Shown piece after piece: positions 15,501 to 23,461 of a DNA stretch of 40,889 bases (within the stretch, counting starts at the first letter, position 1; each line of letters opens with the position of its first letter). The notes under the pieces are model-generated. The model saw nothing but the letters and a program-made list of their open reading frames with translations. It ran no database searches and was not told the origin of the DNA. Source of the DNA: Planctomycetota bacterium (GTDB lineage: Bacteria > Planctomycetota > Planctomycetia > Pirellulales > UBA1268); NCBI GenBank assembly GCA_014238855.1, contig JABAAH010000022.1, forward strand, positions 1-40,889. Reading direction: 5' to 3'. A program made the position numbers and the translations under genes.

Positions 15501-17698
15501 GTAAGAGCCACTGCAATAGAACCGATAGCACCGTCGTAACCATCGACAGCGATCTGGTACGACTGCCCAGCCGCTGCTGAAAGGGTAAGCCGGCTTTGTA
15601 ACACTCTTCCGTAATCGATATCGTCGTTGCTTGCGAGCCGTGTTAAATCATTGACACTCGAACCTTCATAGACGGCGAGCACCGTATCAAAGCTACTTCC
15701 GACAGTATTTATTTCAACATTACCTGAGGCTGGCGCAGTCCAAGTCCACCAAACACTTTTGCCACCACCAACTCCATGGTGCGTCGGCTCACCTGATTCT
15801 TCTGTCGCATCAAGGTTCGTCCCTAATGCAGTTGATTCGTAGCCAACAAGGATTGCGCGGTCCACAAAAGCATCGTTCGGTGATCGACTTGGCGAATAGA
15901 AACCACTATCCGAATTACTAAGTGGACTTGTGCCTAGTTCATTTGTCGCAGATGCCCAGTAGTAGTAGATTTCGTCCACTTCCGCTGTTACGTCTTGATA
16001 GCTCGTGGTTGAGAGATTACCTACAATGATTGTTGCTGTCGACGCATCGTCTGTTCCATTTCTCCACAATGTGTAGCTCTCGGCAAAGAGTGATGATCCC
16101 CAAGAAACTCTCACGGAACCAAGCGTGCTTCCATCACTGGCATTAAGTCCGGACGGTGGCAACGGAACTGTCGGATCACTTGAGAGACTTTCAACAAGGC
16201 GACCTACATTAAGCCTGCCTCCTGTGACCGTTTTTCCAGCTAAACCCGCAACCGCATCGACTGTACCAAGGAGCCCGGATCGCAATTGGGACACCGTCAA
16301 AGTAGGATCAACGGCAAGAGCGAGTGCAGCGGCTCCAGCCACATGAGGGGTCGCCATACTCGTGCCGCTAAACGAAGCGTAACTATTTCCTGGAGTCGTA
16401 CTCACAATACCAACTCCTGGTGCTGCGATATCCACACTTGTTGCACCATAATTACTAAAATTAGCCAGTGCATCATTTCGATCAGTCGCTGCGACTGAGA
16501 TTACGGCATCACTCGTGTACGATGCTGGATATTGGGGGTTGGTGTCATTGTTCATGCCGTCATTACCAGACGCCGCAATAAAAACAATCTCGGCTTCAGC
16601 TCCCGACTCGATCGCTTGCCGCATTGCACTACTCGACCCACCACCGCCCCAGCTATTGCTCGTTACTCTGACATTCTGGCCGTACTGATTTTTCATCATG
16701 GTTGCGTAATTAACAGCTTGGATTGCATCTGATGTTGAGCCTGACCCATTGGCGTCGAGGAACTTCAGGCCCATGAGAGACACTTCCCAATTAACGCCTG
16801 CTACTCCTACGCCATTATTTCCCACACCACCGATGGTTCCCGCACAGTGCGTCCCATGACCATTGTCATCAAAAGGATCACCATCATCGTTTGCAAAATC
16901 GTACCCGTGGACGTCGTCAACAAAACCGTTCGCATCATCATCAATACCGTTGCCTGCAATCTCACCAGGATTCACCCACATATTGGCTGCAAGGTCAGTG
17001 TGGGTGTAATCAATCCCAGTATCAATGACACCAACAATCACGTCGCGAGACCCTGTGCTCACTTGCCACGCTTCCGGGGCATCAATGTCGGCATCAGTTG
17101 TGCCGCCACTTTGGCCCGTATTGTGAAGACCATAAAGATCACCGTAACGGGGATCATTCGGTGTTGACAGCGTCGAAAAACTGGAGACAGAAATTGGAAG
17201 ATCCGGCTCAAAAGATGAAATAAACCCGAGGCCTGCTAGGTACGAGGAGATTTCGGACGAGCATGCTGTGGACTCCAGAAGTAATTGGCCAGGCAGACCG
17301 AGACCACCAAGTACTCGAAGACCTGGTGCAGATGAGAAAAGCCCAACGGCCTCTGTAACCCTTGACACAGCCTGCAAGGCTGATGGGGAAAGCCGTACGA
17401 TCCATCCACTTTGGTCCGAATTTGTTGAGCCGCCATCATCGCTCAAGGCACCAATCCAATCAGTGGCTGGCGAACCGACGGATAAATCAACTGTTGAAGA
17501 AGACTCGGCTACTGTCTCAAACCAATCAGCCGAAACCGTGTCGTAGCCAAGTGGGGCAGCCGTAAGAAGATACCGAGGCTCAAGTTGCTCAACACGGAAA
17601 TTACTCCCCGAGAATGCCGCACGTTCGTGCCGGATTTGATCGCGTCGTCGCCAGAGGCGAGGTCTCACCGAATTGCGATTCGGAAAAAAAGTATTCAT
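12533..17698 (-). CDS. Giant modular secreted subtilisin-like protease with cohesin-like modules and dockerin
   Basis: 1721 residues. The N-terminus is basic and has RVEQLEPRYLLTA at 35-47, the LEPR-x-LL planctomycete surface-protein motif. The S8 protease domain has Asp226 (VIDTGID), His281 (NGHGTHCAG) and Ser447 (SGTSMATPHVAG), all present. A fibronectin-III-like domain follows (~515-600), then a pre-peptidase C-terminal domain (~610-740) and two cadherin-like repeats (~745-935). Next comes a module seen twice: SbsA-like Ig then cohesin-like domain (~936-1190), and cadherin, Ig and cohesin-like (~1200-1530). A dockerin-like pair of Ca2+ loops (GDTTGDGGYSAADS, ADVTGNGTVSMLDA) is at ~1555-1620. 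It should be exported, active outside the cell and able to take part in cohesin-dockerin assembly (inference). AGG lies nine bases before the ATG. Confidence 0.92.
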   Translation of the reverse strand: MNTFFPNRNSVRPRLWRRRDQIRHERAAFSGSNFRVEQLEPRYLLTAAPLGYDTVSADWFETVAESSSTVDLSVGSPATDWIGALSDDGGSTNSDQSGWIVRLSPSALQAVSRVTEAVGLFSSAPGLRVLGGLGLPGQLLLESTACSSEISSYLAGLGFISSFEPDLPISVSSFSTLSTPNDPRYGDLYGLHNTGQSGGTTDADIDAPEAWQVSTGSRDVIVGVIDTGIDYTHTDLAANMWVNPGEIAGNGIDDDANGFVDDVHGYDFANDDGDPFDDNGHGTHCAGTIGGVGNNGVGVAGVNWEVSLMGLKFLDANGSGSTSDAIQAVNYATMMKNQYGQNVRVTSNSWGGGGSSSAMRQAIESGAEAEIVFIAASGNDGMNNDTNPQYPASYTSDAVISVAATDRNDALANFSNYGATSVDIAAPGVGIVSTTPGNSYASFSGTSMATPHVAGAAALALAVDPTLTVSQLRSGLLGTVDAVAGLAGKTVTGGRLNVGRLVESLSSDPTVPLPPSGLNASDGSTLGSVRVSWGSSLFAESYTLWRNGTDDASTATIIVGNLSTTSYQDVTAEVDEIYYYWASATNELGTSPLSNSDSGFYSPSRSPNDAFVDRAILVGYESTALGTNLDATEESGEPTHHGVGGGKSVWWTWTAPASGNVEINTVGSSFDTVLAVYEGSSVNDLTRLASNDDIDYGRVLQSRLTLSAAAGQSYQIAVDGYDGAIGSIAVALTLDAAVAPDPITDISLSNLQVNENLPAGSLVGVLEAVGGEDVRYSLATGGSPNDNDNFSIRDNVLKTGAQFDFESDSSYTIRVRAVSGEDSFEKTFVISIVDANDAPAVILLSESVVPETALPGSFVGEFTVLDEDIEDAHVLSLIAGEGSDSNTLFAIDGTSLVTAGQFDFETAETHSIRVRATDAAGDSVDRAFTIAITDIPEGLLVEQITPDRDGFQIRFTGQLDVSNLDLHNRAAAPEVLDVTLRDTAGNLIESAIAINDSQDGFRLVVNNGILSAGDYTLVIRSGEGGVVAADGRLLDGNSDGLVGDDYVSTFTIQPLPTGTAIVGVPGFFETAGQEVNVPASSAGGIPIIVTASEGVMSLDMELFYNPELLDISGIELAEGMPSGALSLINVLEPGRAVIGFFSPQPLGAGSYEVARLFATVPTTAEKDQTHVLDVRQASVNEGMISTFDDDGIHVVAVGNRAPTDIRLTSSSVVENSPAGTVVGTLDAIDPDYGDTFTFELVAGEGDVSNASFAIDGSQLITATVFDFEAGATRSIRVRVTDGDGEFFDLATEIQVLNQVETLHVTELESVIDGFKMSFSQQINTDVVNLYDAMSIYGDADLTLRGAATGDVRGSVVIAADGGSLQFVADAPLAIDTYSVVARSGANAFQTVSGEWLDGNSDEEVGDDYNGSFTVSEIPAVRLEIPSFARGAGQNVNVPAGSDAGIPLVLESDGTVRSLYAIFSFDPDLLNVEDVVPAIDLPDFVTLATEVLEPGRIAITFDASGLFPEGEGAPAGRLVIANVQSQVSATASIGSSAILSLESVVSNGTLNVGGGSAIQLVASLGDTTGDGGYSAADSTLAARLAMRLDGGLVKYPLVNPSLVADVTGNGTVSMLDAAMIAGVIGGGQGPSTDFASPPRQMLLRHGGSFRRTDVIDVSGVLSEEESKTLSDARDSAASRAQAFADMAAGWAANRTATESVGFTFTGDGDEADKGIFVDPGLA

Positions 17699-18154
17699 GC
17701 TGCAGAACCTTTCTGGTTACTGTGCGTAGAAATAAAATTCCAACTGAGCTTTTGATTCCAACTGAGCTTTTGATTCCAACTGAGCTTTTGTTTGAACCCA
17801 ATACCCTCCAATGCACTTCCTGTGCCAATTTAGGTATTGCGCCCAAACGCCTTAAGCTTTCGAACCTAAAAATTCAGTTCTTTTTGACGAAAAAAACATA
17901 GTGGATATTTCGCCGTTCAGGCTTCACGATTGTTCACTTTGAGACACTCAGCACTCAATTGACGCAAAATGCTTAAACGCGCTGCAAAATGCAGCGACAG
18001 CTGTAGCATGGCGTACCAAAATGCGACCGCTTCAAAAATGCTGCATAATCGTGCATACTTACATTCGTTAAATAAACAGCGAATTGTAATTGTACTCATT
18101 TTGAGAATATTTGCTGCGTCTTCCTTCATCATTTGTTAGAGGAGTGCCCCCTCC
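17699..18154. other. 456-bp divergent intergenic region with two repeat clusters
   Basis: It separates the subtilase (minus) from the TIM-barrel gene (plus), so it should carry both promoters. It holds three exact 18-bp tandem repeats (17737-17790) and four copies of AAAATGC at 17966, 17986, 18018 and 18035, the second inside the inverted repeat GCTGCA-AAA-TGCAGC (17981-17995). Short open frames cross it on both strands but have no ribosome site or protein-like composition. Confidence 0.6.
17737..17790. repeat. Three exact 18-bp tandem repeats upstream of the subtilase
   Basis: ATTCCAACTGAGCTTTTG occurs three times head to tail with no change. Read on the minus strand, each unit contains AGCTCAGTTGG, the same 11 bases found in the D arm of both tRNAs in this window. 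The array lies 39 bases before the subtilase start codon, inside its probable leader or promoter. Confidence 0.95.
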
Positions 18155-19138
18155 GTGTTCAGAAACTTAAGCACTATTGGCCTGCCACTTTCGGGAAGAC
18201 CAAGCGAACTCATAGAACTTGCTTTGTCTTTTGGCTTCGACGGCATGGACATAGACATCCTTGACTTCTGTCAACAAGCTGAAATCTATGGTGTGGACCA
18301 TGCTCGGCGACTTATGGTGAGTGCACGACTAAAGGCCTCTTCAGTTCATCTCCCAATTACTCTCGGAGGAGATGATGCAACATTTGCAACTGAAGTTGAG
18401 CAACTTCCAAAATTATTCGAGATGGCTCAGGCAACTGAATGCACTCGAGCTACGGCAACAATAGTTCCTGGTTCAAACGAGCACTCGTTTAAAGATTTGT
18501 TTGAACTCCACAGGAGTCGTCTTGACCAAATTGGAAATATGGCATCAAAGCATGACGTCACTATTGGTCTTGCCATTATTCCAGAAGCCGAACACAGAGC
18601 AGATCTCTCAAATCAATTTATCTATAATTATGAAGGATTATTTGGCCTGATCTCGAGTTCACACGAATCTGTTGGTGCTGTTATTGACACTTGGTCACTT
18701 CATATTGGTGGAGAATCAACATCAATAATTTCTCAACTGCCAGCGAAACGTATCGTCGAATTACGTGTCTCTGATGCACCTTCAGACGTAGCTTCCACCG
18801 AACTTGTTGCGGACCAGAGACTCATGCCGGGTGAGACTGGAGTGATCAATTGTGTTGAACTTCTCCAAACTGCAGAGAAGGCAGGCTTCGAGGGTCCCGT
18901 CACACCGTGGGCCACGAGAGCAACGCTCAAAGGCATCGGTAGGGAACGCATTGTGCGTTTAGCGGGTGATCGCCTTGAAGCATTCTGGAAAGATGCTGGC
19001 TTAACTATCGCACCTCGCTGGTTTGCTCCGGCGGTTACTGATGAGCAGGACACCCCTGATTCCGAAGTTTTGGGACTCAATAAAGACGAATCCGATAAAT
19101 CTTCAGAATCAGCCAAGGCGCAGACTGCTGCCACTTAA
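18155..19138 (+). CDS. Xylose-isomerase-like TIM-barrel protein
   Basis: A 327-residue protein starting with GTG, with GAGGAG about ten bases upstream. The pattern fits the sugar-phosphate isomerase/AP-endonuclease-2 superfamily: LIELALSFGFDGMDIDI (first strand-helix), SSVHLPITLGG, FEMAQATECTRATATIVPG, LAIIPEA, VGAVIDTWSLHIGGE, IVELRVSDAP, LMPGETGVINCVELLQTAEKAGFEGPVTPWA. Metal-ligand positions common to the family (Glu in the PEA segment, Asp-x-W-H) are plausible. Substrate unknown; planctomycetes carry many such paralogues. The last 45 residues are Ser/Glu/Asp-rich and probably disordered. The bases between GAGGAG and the start include CCCCCTCC, which could pair with and mask the ribosome site. 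Confidence 0.7.
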   Translation: MFRNLSTIGLPLSGRPSELIELALSFGFDGMDIDILDFCQQAEIYGVDHARRLMVSARLKASSVHLPITLGGDDATFATEVEQLPKLFEMAQATECTRATATIVPGSNEHSFKDLFELHRSRLDQIGNMASKHDVTIGLAIIPEAEHRADLSNQFIYNYEGLFGLISSSHESVGAVIDTWSLHIGGESTSIISQLPAKRIVELRVSDAPSDVASTELVADQRLMPGETGVINCVELLQTAEKAGFEGPVTPWATRATLKGIGRERIVRLAGDRLEAFWKDAGLTIAPRWFAPAVTDEQDTPDSEVLGLNKDESDKSSESAKAQTAAT

Positions 19139-19635
19139 TTCTGAGCGTTGCGAAACGGCATTCGCCTTCTTGTGGTAGCCGCCGAAGGAAACATTTTCAT
19201 GCTTCTTGATTAGCGAAGGTCAGCAACTTCTGTTGGCTTAGCCGCACTGATCTCATTGCGGCAATCTGTAGCGACCTGTTTTTTACGACTTCAGTGGATG
19301 AATTGGTGCTAGTTCCTAAGACGACCAGTATCACCATTCAATCTACTTAGAGAGGTTGAATTAGAGAGTTTGAAAATTCTCTGAAATTCCTGCGACTCGT
19401 CAGCTTGCCTCACGGCTTCACTCGGCATCTGATACATTATCGATCGAAATTTTTGTACTGAGTGGCCATCGCATCCAGTTTTTTATGCAATGGATATAAA
19501 AATGGTTTCTCAGCTGCTGACTCATTGGCCGAGGCGGTGGAACTATCACACGACGACCCGAGCAAAATGTGGTTGAGATGAGAAATTCATTATGCCTGGA
19601 GATCCACTACCTCAATGTCTTGGTAATGATCCCTG
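19139..19635. other. 497-bp region without a recognised gene
   Basis: It lies between two convergent genes. I find no open frame with a ribosome site and no tRNA-like fold. A few weak inverted repeats are present (for example GCGAA...TTCGC near 19150 and GAGAGTTTGAAAATTCTC near 19355), but none resembles a standard terminator. Confidence 0.4.
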
Positions 19636-20733
19636 CTAAGCTCCCTCGCGAACCCAGACAACACGAGGGGAGCCCGCACCACCAACAGCTGATCCACGAA
19701 TAAATTCTGAAACATACCGAAGACTTCGACCTGGACGATCTGGGTCTCGAAAGCTATCTCCCTTCTGCAAAATTGGAAGCAAATCTGGCATGCTTCCAAA
19801 AGCACGAGCTCCCGCTGCCTGACACGGATACCAATAGCCCTTGGCATCGGGGCAAACAAGATAGAACTCCGGATAACAGTGCCCCTCAACCCAGACCGTT
19901 CTCGCGGGAATACCAGCTGCTCTTGCCATCGCAATAAATAAACAAGTGAGTTCTTCGCAGTCTCCCCACCCGTCTTTGAGAGCACGAGCAGCGCCTTTCA
20001 GTTCGCCATTGCGGTATTCAACACGTTGCCGCACAACATCATAAATCGACTCTACCTTTCCCCAACCTTCTGTACCTTGTGTTGTCTCACGCATGAGACG
20101 GACGATTGAAGTGTGCCGACTTTCGATGTAAGGACTTGGTCGAAGAAATACTCTGACATCACGATCCGATCGAGTTGGTAGTTTCAGGTCATTCGTTGTG
20201 TGGGGTGGTAAAATTGCGGAGCGTTCTAATTCGTAGGTAACTATTGCGCGTGCCTCCCTCCCAGCAGGAAGATCAGGGATTTCGACAATCATTTGCCGGG
20301 CCGCACCATCCACATCTCGGAAACGTAACCGACGGACGTCAGTAGTGGTATCTTCTTCCACGATCCGTACTCGTTGCTCCGGCCAATCCTTTGGCACTGG
20401 CAACGTTGCATAAATGTCACGACATCGACCACCTTCTGCGACAACGCGAACACCGACTCGATAACGCTGGATACCTATGGCACCAAATCGGGGAGCGTGG
20501 ATATCTATTGGCTCTTCCTGAAACTGGCCACTAACATGACTGTCGAGCAGTACACTACCGCAGGCTGCAGACAGAACGTGCAGAAGTTCCCGTCGACGAA
20601 AATTCTCTAAACTTTGTCTTTGTGGCAAAAAGTGCGGCATATTGGAGCAATCGGCAAGTCTTAGCCTGTTCGACACCAAACTCCCACTGGGGTGCGATTG
20701 GGAAGTCTGGGGAATGAGTCTTTCCCTATTCAT
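19636..20733 (-). CDS. Transglutaminase-like protein with Tat-type signal
   Basis: Up to 365 residues. Residues 46-63 read RRRELLHVLSAACGSVLL, a twin-arginine signal, so the true start may be the internal Met32 (20640), which would put the motif near the N-terminus; neither start shows a ribosome site. The transglutaminase core has GWGDCEELTCLFIAMARAAGIPARTV (Cys259) and VEGHCYPEFYL (His285). The third catalytic residue is odd: the usual W-x-P-x-D reads WYPCQ, so Asp is Gln unless Asp296 serves instead. An N-terminal beta domain (residues ~85-200) precedes the core. Such proteins cleave or cross-link peptides, often in envelopes. It points away from rpsA. Confidence 0.75.
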   Translation of the reverse strand: MNRERLIPQTSQSHPSGSLVSNRLRLADCSNMPHFLPQRQSLENFRRRELLHVLSAACGSVLLDSHVSGQFQEEPIDIHAPRFGAIGIQRYRVGVRVVAEGGRCRDIYATLPVPKDWPEQRVRIVEEDTTTDVRRLRFRDVDGAARQMIVEIPDLPAGREARAIVTYELERSAILPPHTTNDLKLPTRSDRDVRVFLRPSPYIESRHTSIVRLMRETTQGTEGWGKVESIYDVVRQRVEYRNGELKGAARALKDGWGDCEELTCLFIAMARAAGIPARTVWVEGHCYPEFYLVCPDAKGYWYPCQAAGARAFGSMPDLLPILQKGDSFRDPDRPGRSLRYVSEFIRGSAVGGAGSPRVVWVREGA

Positions 20734-20879
20734 CGCACACGATACACATCAATTGTTCAGCATTGCTGAGCCTGCTAGACTCCATCGCTTGGCTCAGGTG
20801 AAAATTCCGCTGAAATCATCGGCGACTAGAATTTTCATTGAGTCCGTAATCCAATCCATTCCTCTAACCCCGTGAACGT

Positions 20880-22643
20880 ATGGTCAACCGAAATCTTATC
20901 CGTGAACTTGATCTGGGAGATGAACTCGAGCAAGAAATTGATCTGGCAATGGGCGGAAGCGACGCCGCCGATTTTGATATTGGCCAGGCCCCCTCTCTTG
21001 CAATCAACAGTGTTGTTGAAGGAAAGATTTTACGAGTTGATGATGAATTTGTACTTGTTGACGTTGGGTATAAGAGTGAGGGACACATTCCTCGCAATGA
21101 ATGGGACGAGTCCGAAGCTGCGCCTGAGATTGGCGATGTAATCAAAGTTCTTTTAGAAGATATCGAAGAAAACATTGTTGATGAACATCGAGGCCTTATA
21201 ACTCTTTCAAAACGCAAAGCCCGTCGAATTGAAGATTGGCTTCGCGTTATGTCAAGTGTTCATGAGGATGACGTTGTTACCGGCTTTGTGCTCCGAAAAA
21301 TCAAAGGTGGGCTCCTCGTTGACATAGCTGGAGTTAATGTTTTCCTGCCAGCTAGCCAAGTTGATATTAGGCGGCCTGCTGACATCGGTGACTATTGCAA
21401 CCGTGCAATCCAGTGCCTTGTGCTGAAAATCGATGAGGCTCGTCGAAACATTGTTGTTTCTCGTCGAGCACTTATCGAACAGGAACGATCTGAGCGCAAG
21501 AAACAACTCATGGAGACTCTTGAAATTGGACAGGTCCGCCGAGGTATTGTGAAGAACATTGCTGACTTCGGTGCTTTTGTTGATCTCGGTGGCATTGATG
21601 GACTGCTACACATTACCGACATGAGTTGGGGACGAATTGGACACCCAAGTGAAATGGTCTCGATTGACCAAGAAATAGAAGTACAGGTACTTCATATCGA
21701 CCGTGATCGTGAAAAAATTGCACTTGGTATGAAGCAACGCACGCCGAGCCCATGGGCGAAAGTGGCCGATAAATATCCTGTTGAAACGATCTGCAAAGGT
21801 GCCGTTGTCAACGTAATGAGCTACGGGGCCTTTGTGAAACTCGAAGATGGCGTAGAAGGCCTTGTTCACATTAGTGAGATGAGTTGGACAAAACGAGTCA
21901 GCCATCCAAGTGAACTTGTTTCACCTGGAGATGAAGTCGAGGTTGTTGTGCTTGCTATCAACGAGGACAAGCAAGAGATTTCACTTGGCATGAAGCAGAC
22001 ACAGCAAAACCCTTGGGAAAAAGTAGCCGCCGATTACCCGCCGGGAGCTATTGTAAAGGGTGTTGTTCGAAATCTGACAAATTATGGAGCCTTCATTGAA
22101 ATTGATGAAGGAATCGATGGCCTTCTACATGTCACGGATATGTCGTGGACAAGGAAAGTAACTCACCCTAGTGAAATGGTTGATAAGGGACAGGAAATTG
22201 AGTGCAAAGTTATTTCTGTTGATCAACAACGGCGACGCATTGCACTAGGATTGAAACAGATGCAGGATGATCCGTGGACCGCTGACATTCCCGAACGATA
22301 CAAGGTCGATGATGTAGTGCATGGAACAATTACCAAAATCACGAATTTTGGGGTCTTCGTTGGCCTTGAAGATGGCCTGGAAGGACTCTTACACATATCA
22401 GAACTCTCCGATGATAAAGTTGAAAATGCGGAAGAATTAGTACAAGTGGGCGACGCCATTGATGTCAAAATTCTTCGTGTTGATATCGAGGAGCGGAAAA
22501 TTGGTCTGTCTAAAAAACAGGTTTCCGAATCAGAGAATTCTGTCCCGGCAGAAACAGAGAATTCTGTCCCTGCAGAATCAGAGAATTCTGTCCCGGCAGA
22601 AACAGAGAATTCTAGCCCGGCAGAAACATCTAGTGACAGCTAG
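20880..22643 (+). CDS. rpsA: Ribosomal protein S1, six S1 domains
   Basis: 587 residues with six S1 RNA-binding domains at roughly 41-115, 130-200, 216-287, 303-373, 388-460 and 476-547. Domains 3-6 carry the strong S1 signature (FGAFVDLGGIDGLLHITDMSW and repeats of it), while domains 1-2 are diverged and act as the ribosome-docking part in the family. The protein helps the 30S subunit bind and unfold mRNA leaders. The tail (550-583) is four copies of an 8-residue ENSVPAES/T unit. No Shine-Dalgarno sequence precedes the ATG, as is known for E. coli rpsA, which is autoregulated. Its last four bases overlap the convergent gene. Confidence 0.95.
   Translation: MVNRNLIRELDLGDELEQEIDLAMGGSDAADFDIGQAPSLAINSVVEGKILRVDDEFVLVDVGYKSEGHIPRNEWDESEAAPEIGDVIKVLLEDIEENIVDEHRGLITLSKRKARRIEDWLRVMSSVHEDDVVTGFVLRKIKGGLLVDIAGVNVFLPASQVDIRRPADIGDYCNRAIQCLVLKIDEARRNIVVSRRALIEQERSERKKQLMETLEIGQVRRGIVKNIADFGAFVDLGGIDGLLHITDMSWGRIGHPSEMVSIDQEIEVQVLHIDRDREKIALGMKQRTPSPWAKVADKYPVETICKGAVVNVMSYGAFVKLEDGVEGLVHISEMSWTKRVSHPSELVSPGDEVEVVVLAINEDKQEISLGMKQTQQNPWEKVAADYPPGAIVKGVVRNLTNYGAFIEIDEGIDGLLHVTDMSWTRKVTHPSEMVDKGQEIECKVISVDQQRRRIALGLKQMQDDPWTADIPERYKVDDVVHGTITKITNFGVFVGLEDGLEGLLHISELSDDKVENAEELVQVGDAIDVKILRVDIEERKIGLSKKQVSESENSVPAETENSVPAESENSVPAETENSSPAETSSDS
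22532..22627 (+). repeat. Four 24-bp tandem repeats in the rpsA tail
   Basis: Units at 22532, 22556, 22580 and 22604 follow the core AGAGAATTCTGTCCCGGCAG plus AAAC or AATC. Only two or three bases differ between units. Each is eight codons long, so expansion or loss keeps the frame. Confidence 0.92.
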
Positions 22644-23224
22644 TGCTCGATGCTAGAAGACCGCTGGTCCAAGCGTGGCCTCTCGATAGCGAGGATTGCG
22701 CCTAAGGCTTCGTAGTGTTCGGTACTTTCAATATCAAACTGCGATCGTTGCTTGTACTGCAACGAGACTTTGTCACCCTCACGAAGAGCTGTCGTATTAA
22801 TACGGCCTCTCTTTGGAGGCCGAACCGGACTATCCGTAGGGGTAAGTAATACCTCCCCGGTTGCCGGATTGAGCACATCTAATTGGGTTGCGTGAACGCC
22901 GTTTTTTTTCACCAACCAGAGAACCAGGCGGCTACCTGCTACCAACTCTTTTAAATTGACTGACCGAGTCGCATCCGTTGGAAGCTGATCCCTAGGTGGA
23001 ACGACAGCAGATGTGCCGTGAGTAGAGAGACCATGATTGAACGGATCCTTGTCTCCTTGGCCATTGAGACCAGATGACTTTCCCGCCTTTTCCCACCTGA
23101 CGACGCTCCGCACTCGATTTTGAACAGCCAAAAACCCGGATTGGCACCCTGTCATAAGAGTTGGAATATCTCCAGTAACAAAGAATCCCGCGGCTACTAA
23201 CACTACTAATACAACTCGGACCAT
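22640..23224 (-). CDS. Membrane-anchored or exported hypothetical protein
   Basis: 194 residues starting at ATG with GGGGA just upstream; one extra codon (TTG) could be read but is not needed. The N-terminus MVRVVLVVLVAAGFFVTGD is a signal peptide or anchor. A middle region is Gly/Ser/Asp-rich. The C-terminal part has a compact beta pattern: LVLWLVKKNGVHATQLDVLNP, GEVLLTPTDSP and LREGDKVSLQYKQR. I do not recognise a family. Its end overlaps the rpsA stop by four bases on the opposite strand, so transcripts would collide there. Confidence 0.55.
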   Translation of the reverse strand: MVRVVLVVLVAAGFFVTGDIPTLMTGCQSGFLAVQNRVRSVVRWEKAGKSSGLNGQGDKDPFNHGLSTHGTSAVVPPRDQLPTDATRSVNLKELVAGSRLVLWLVKKNGVHATQLDVLNPATGEVLLTPTDSPVRPPKRGRINTTALREGDKVSLQYKQRSQFDIESTEHYEALGAILAIERPRLDQRSSSIEH

Positions 23225-23461
23225 CAATTTCCCCGCTTAAAAACACATTTTTTACTCGAAAACTTGCGTCAGAGCAGAATCCGAAGTATTCCCGAAGGTG
23301 GTATTGGAGAACCCCCCAGGGAAGTATTGCACGTGTTTTCGATGATCCGCGAATGAAAAGGGTCATCTTTGAAAAATCGATGACATTTTTCGGCTAGCAC
23401 CAGATGTGCTGGATTGGCAGTATCCGACAACGTCCCGTTACACCATAGAGTAGAAATTTTG

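Noticed and set aside
17737-17790. Short CRISPR array
   Set aside because: The 18-bp units touch each other with no spacers, and no cas gene is in the window.
17917-18132. 71-codon minus-strand frame in the divergent region
   Set aside because: No ribosome site, biased composition, and it overlaps the AAAATGC cluster, which better explains the sequence.
20754-20832. rpsA promoter
   Set aside because: TTGTTC with TAGACT, and a lone TAGAAT, are present, but each lacks a good match for the other hexamer.
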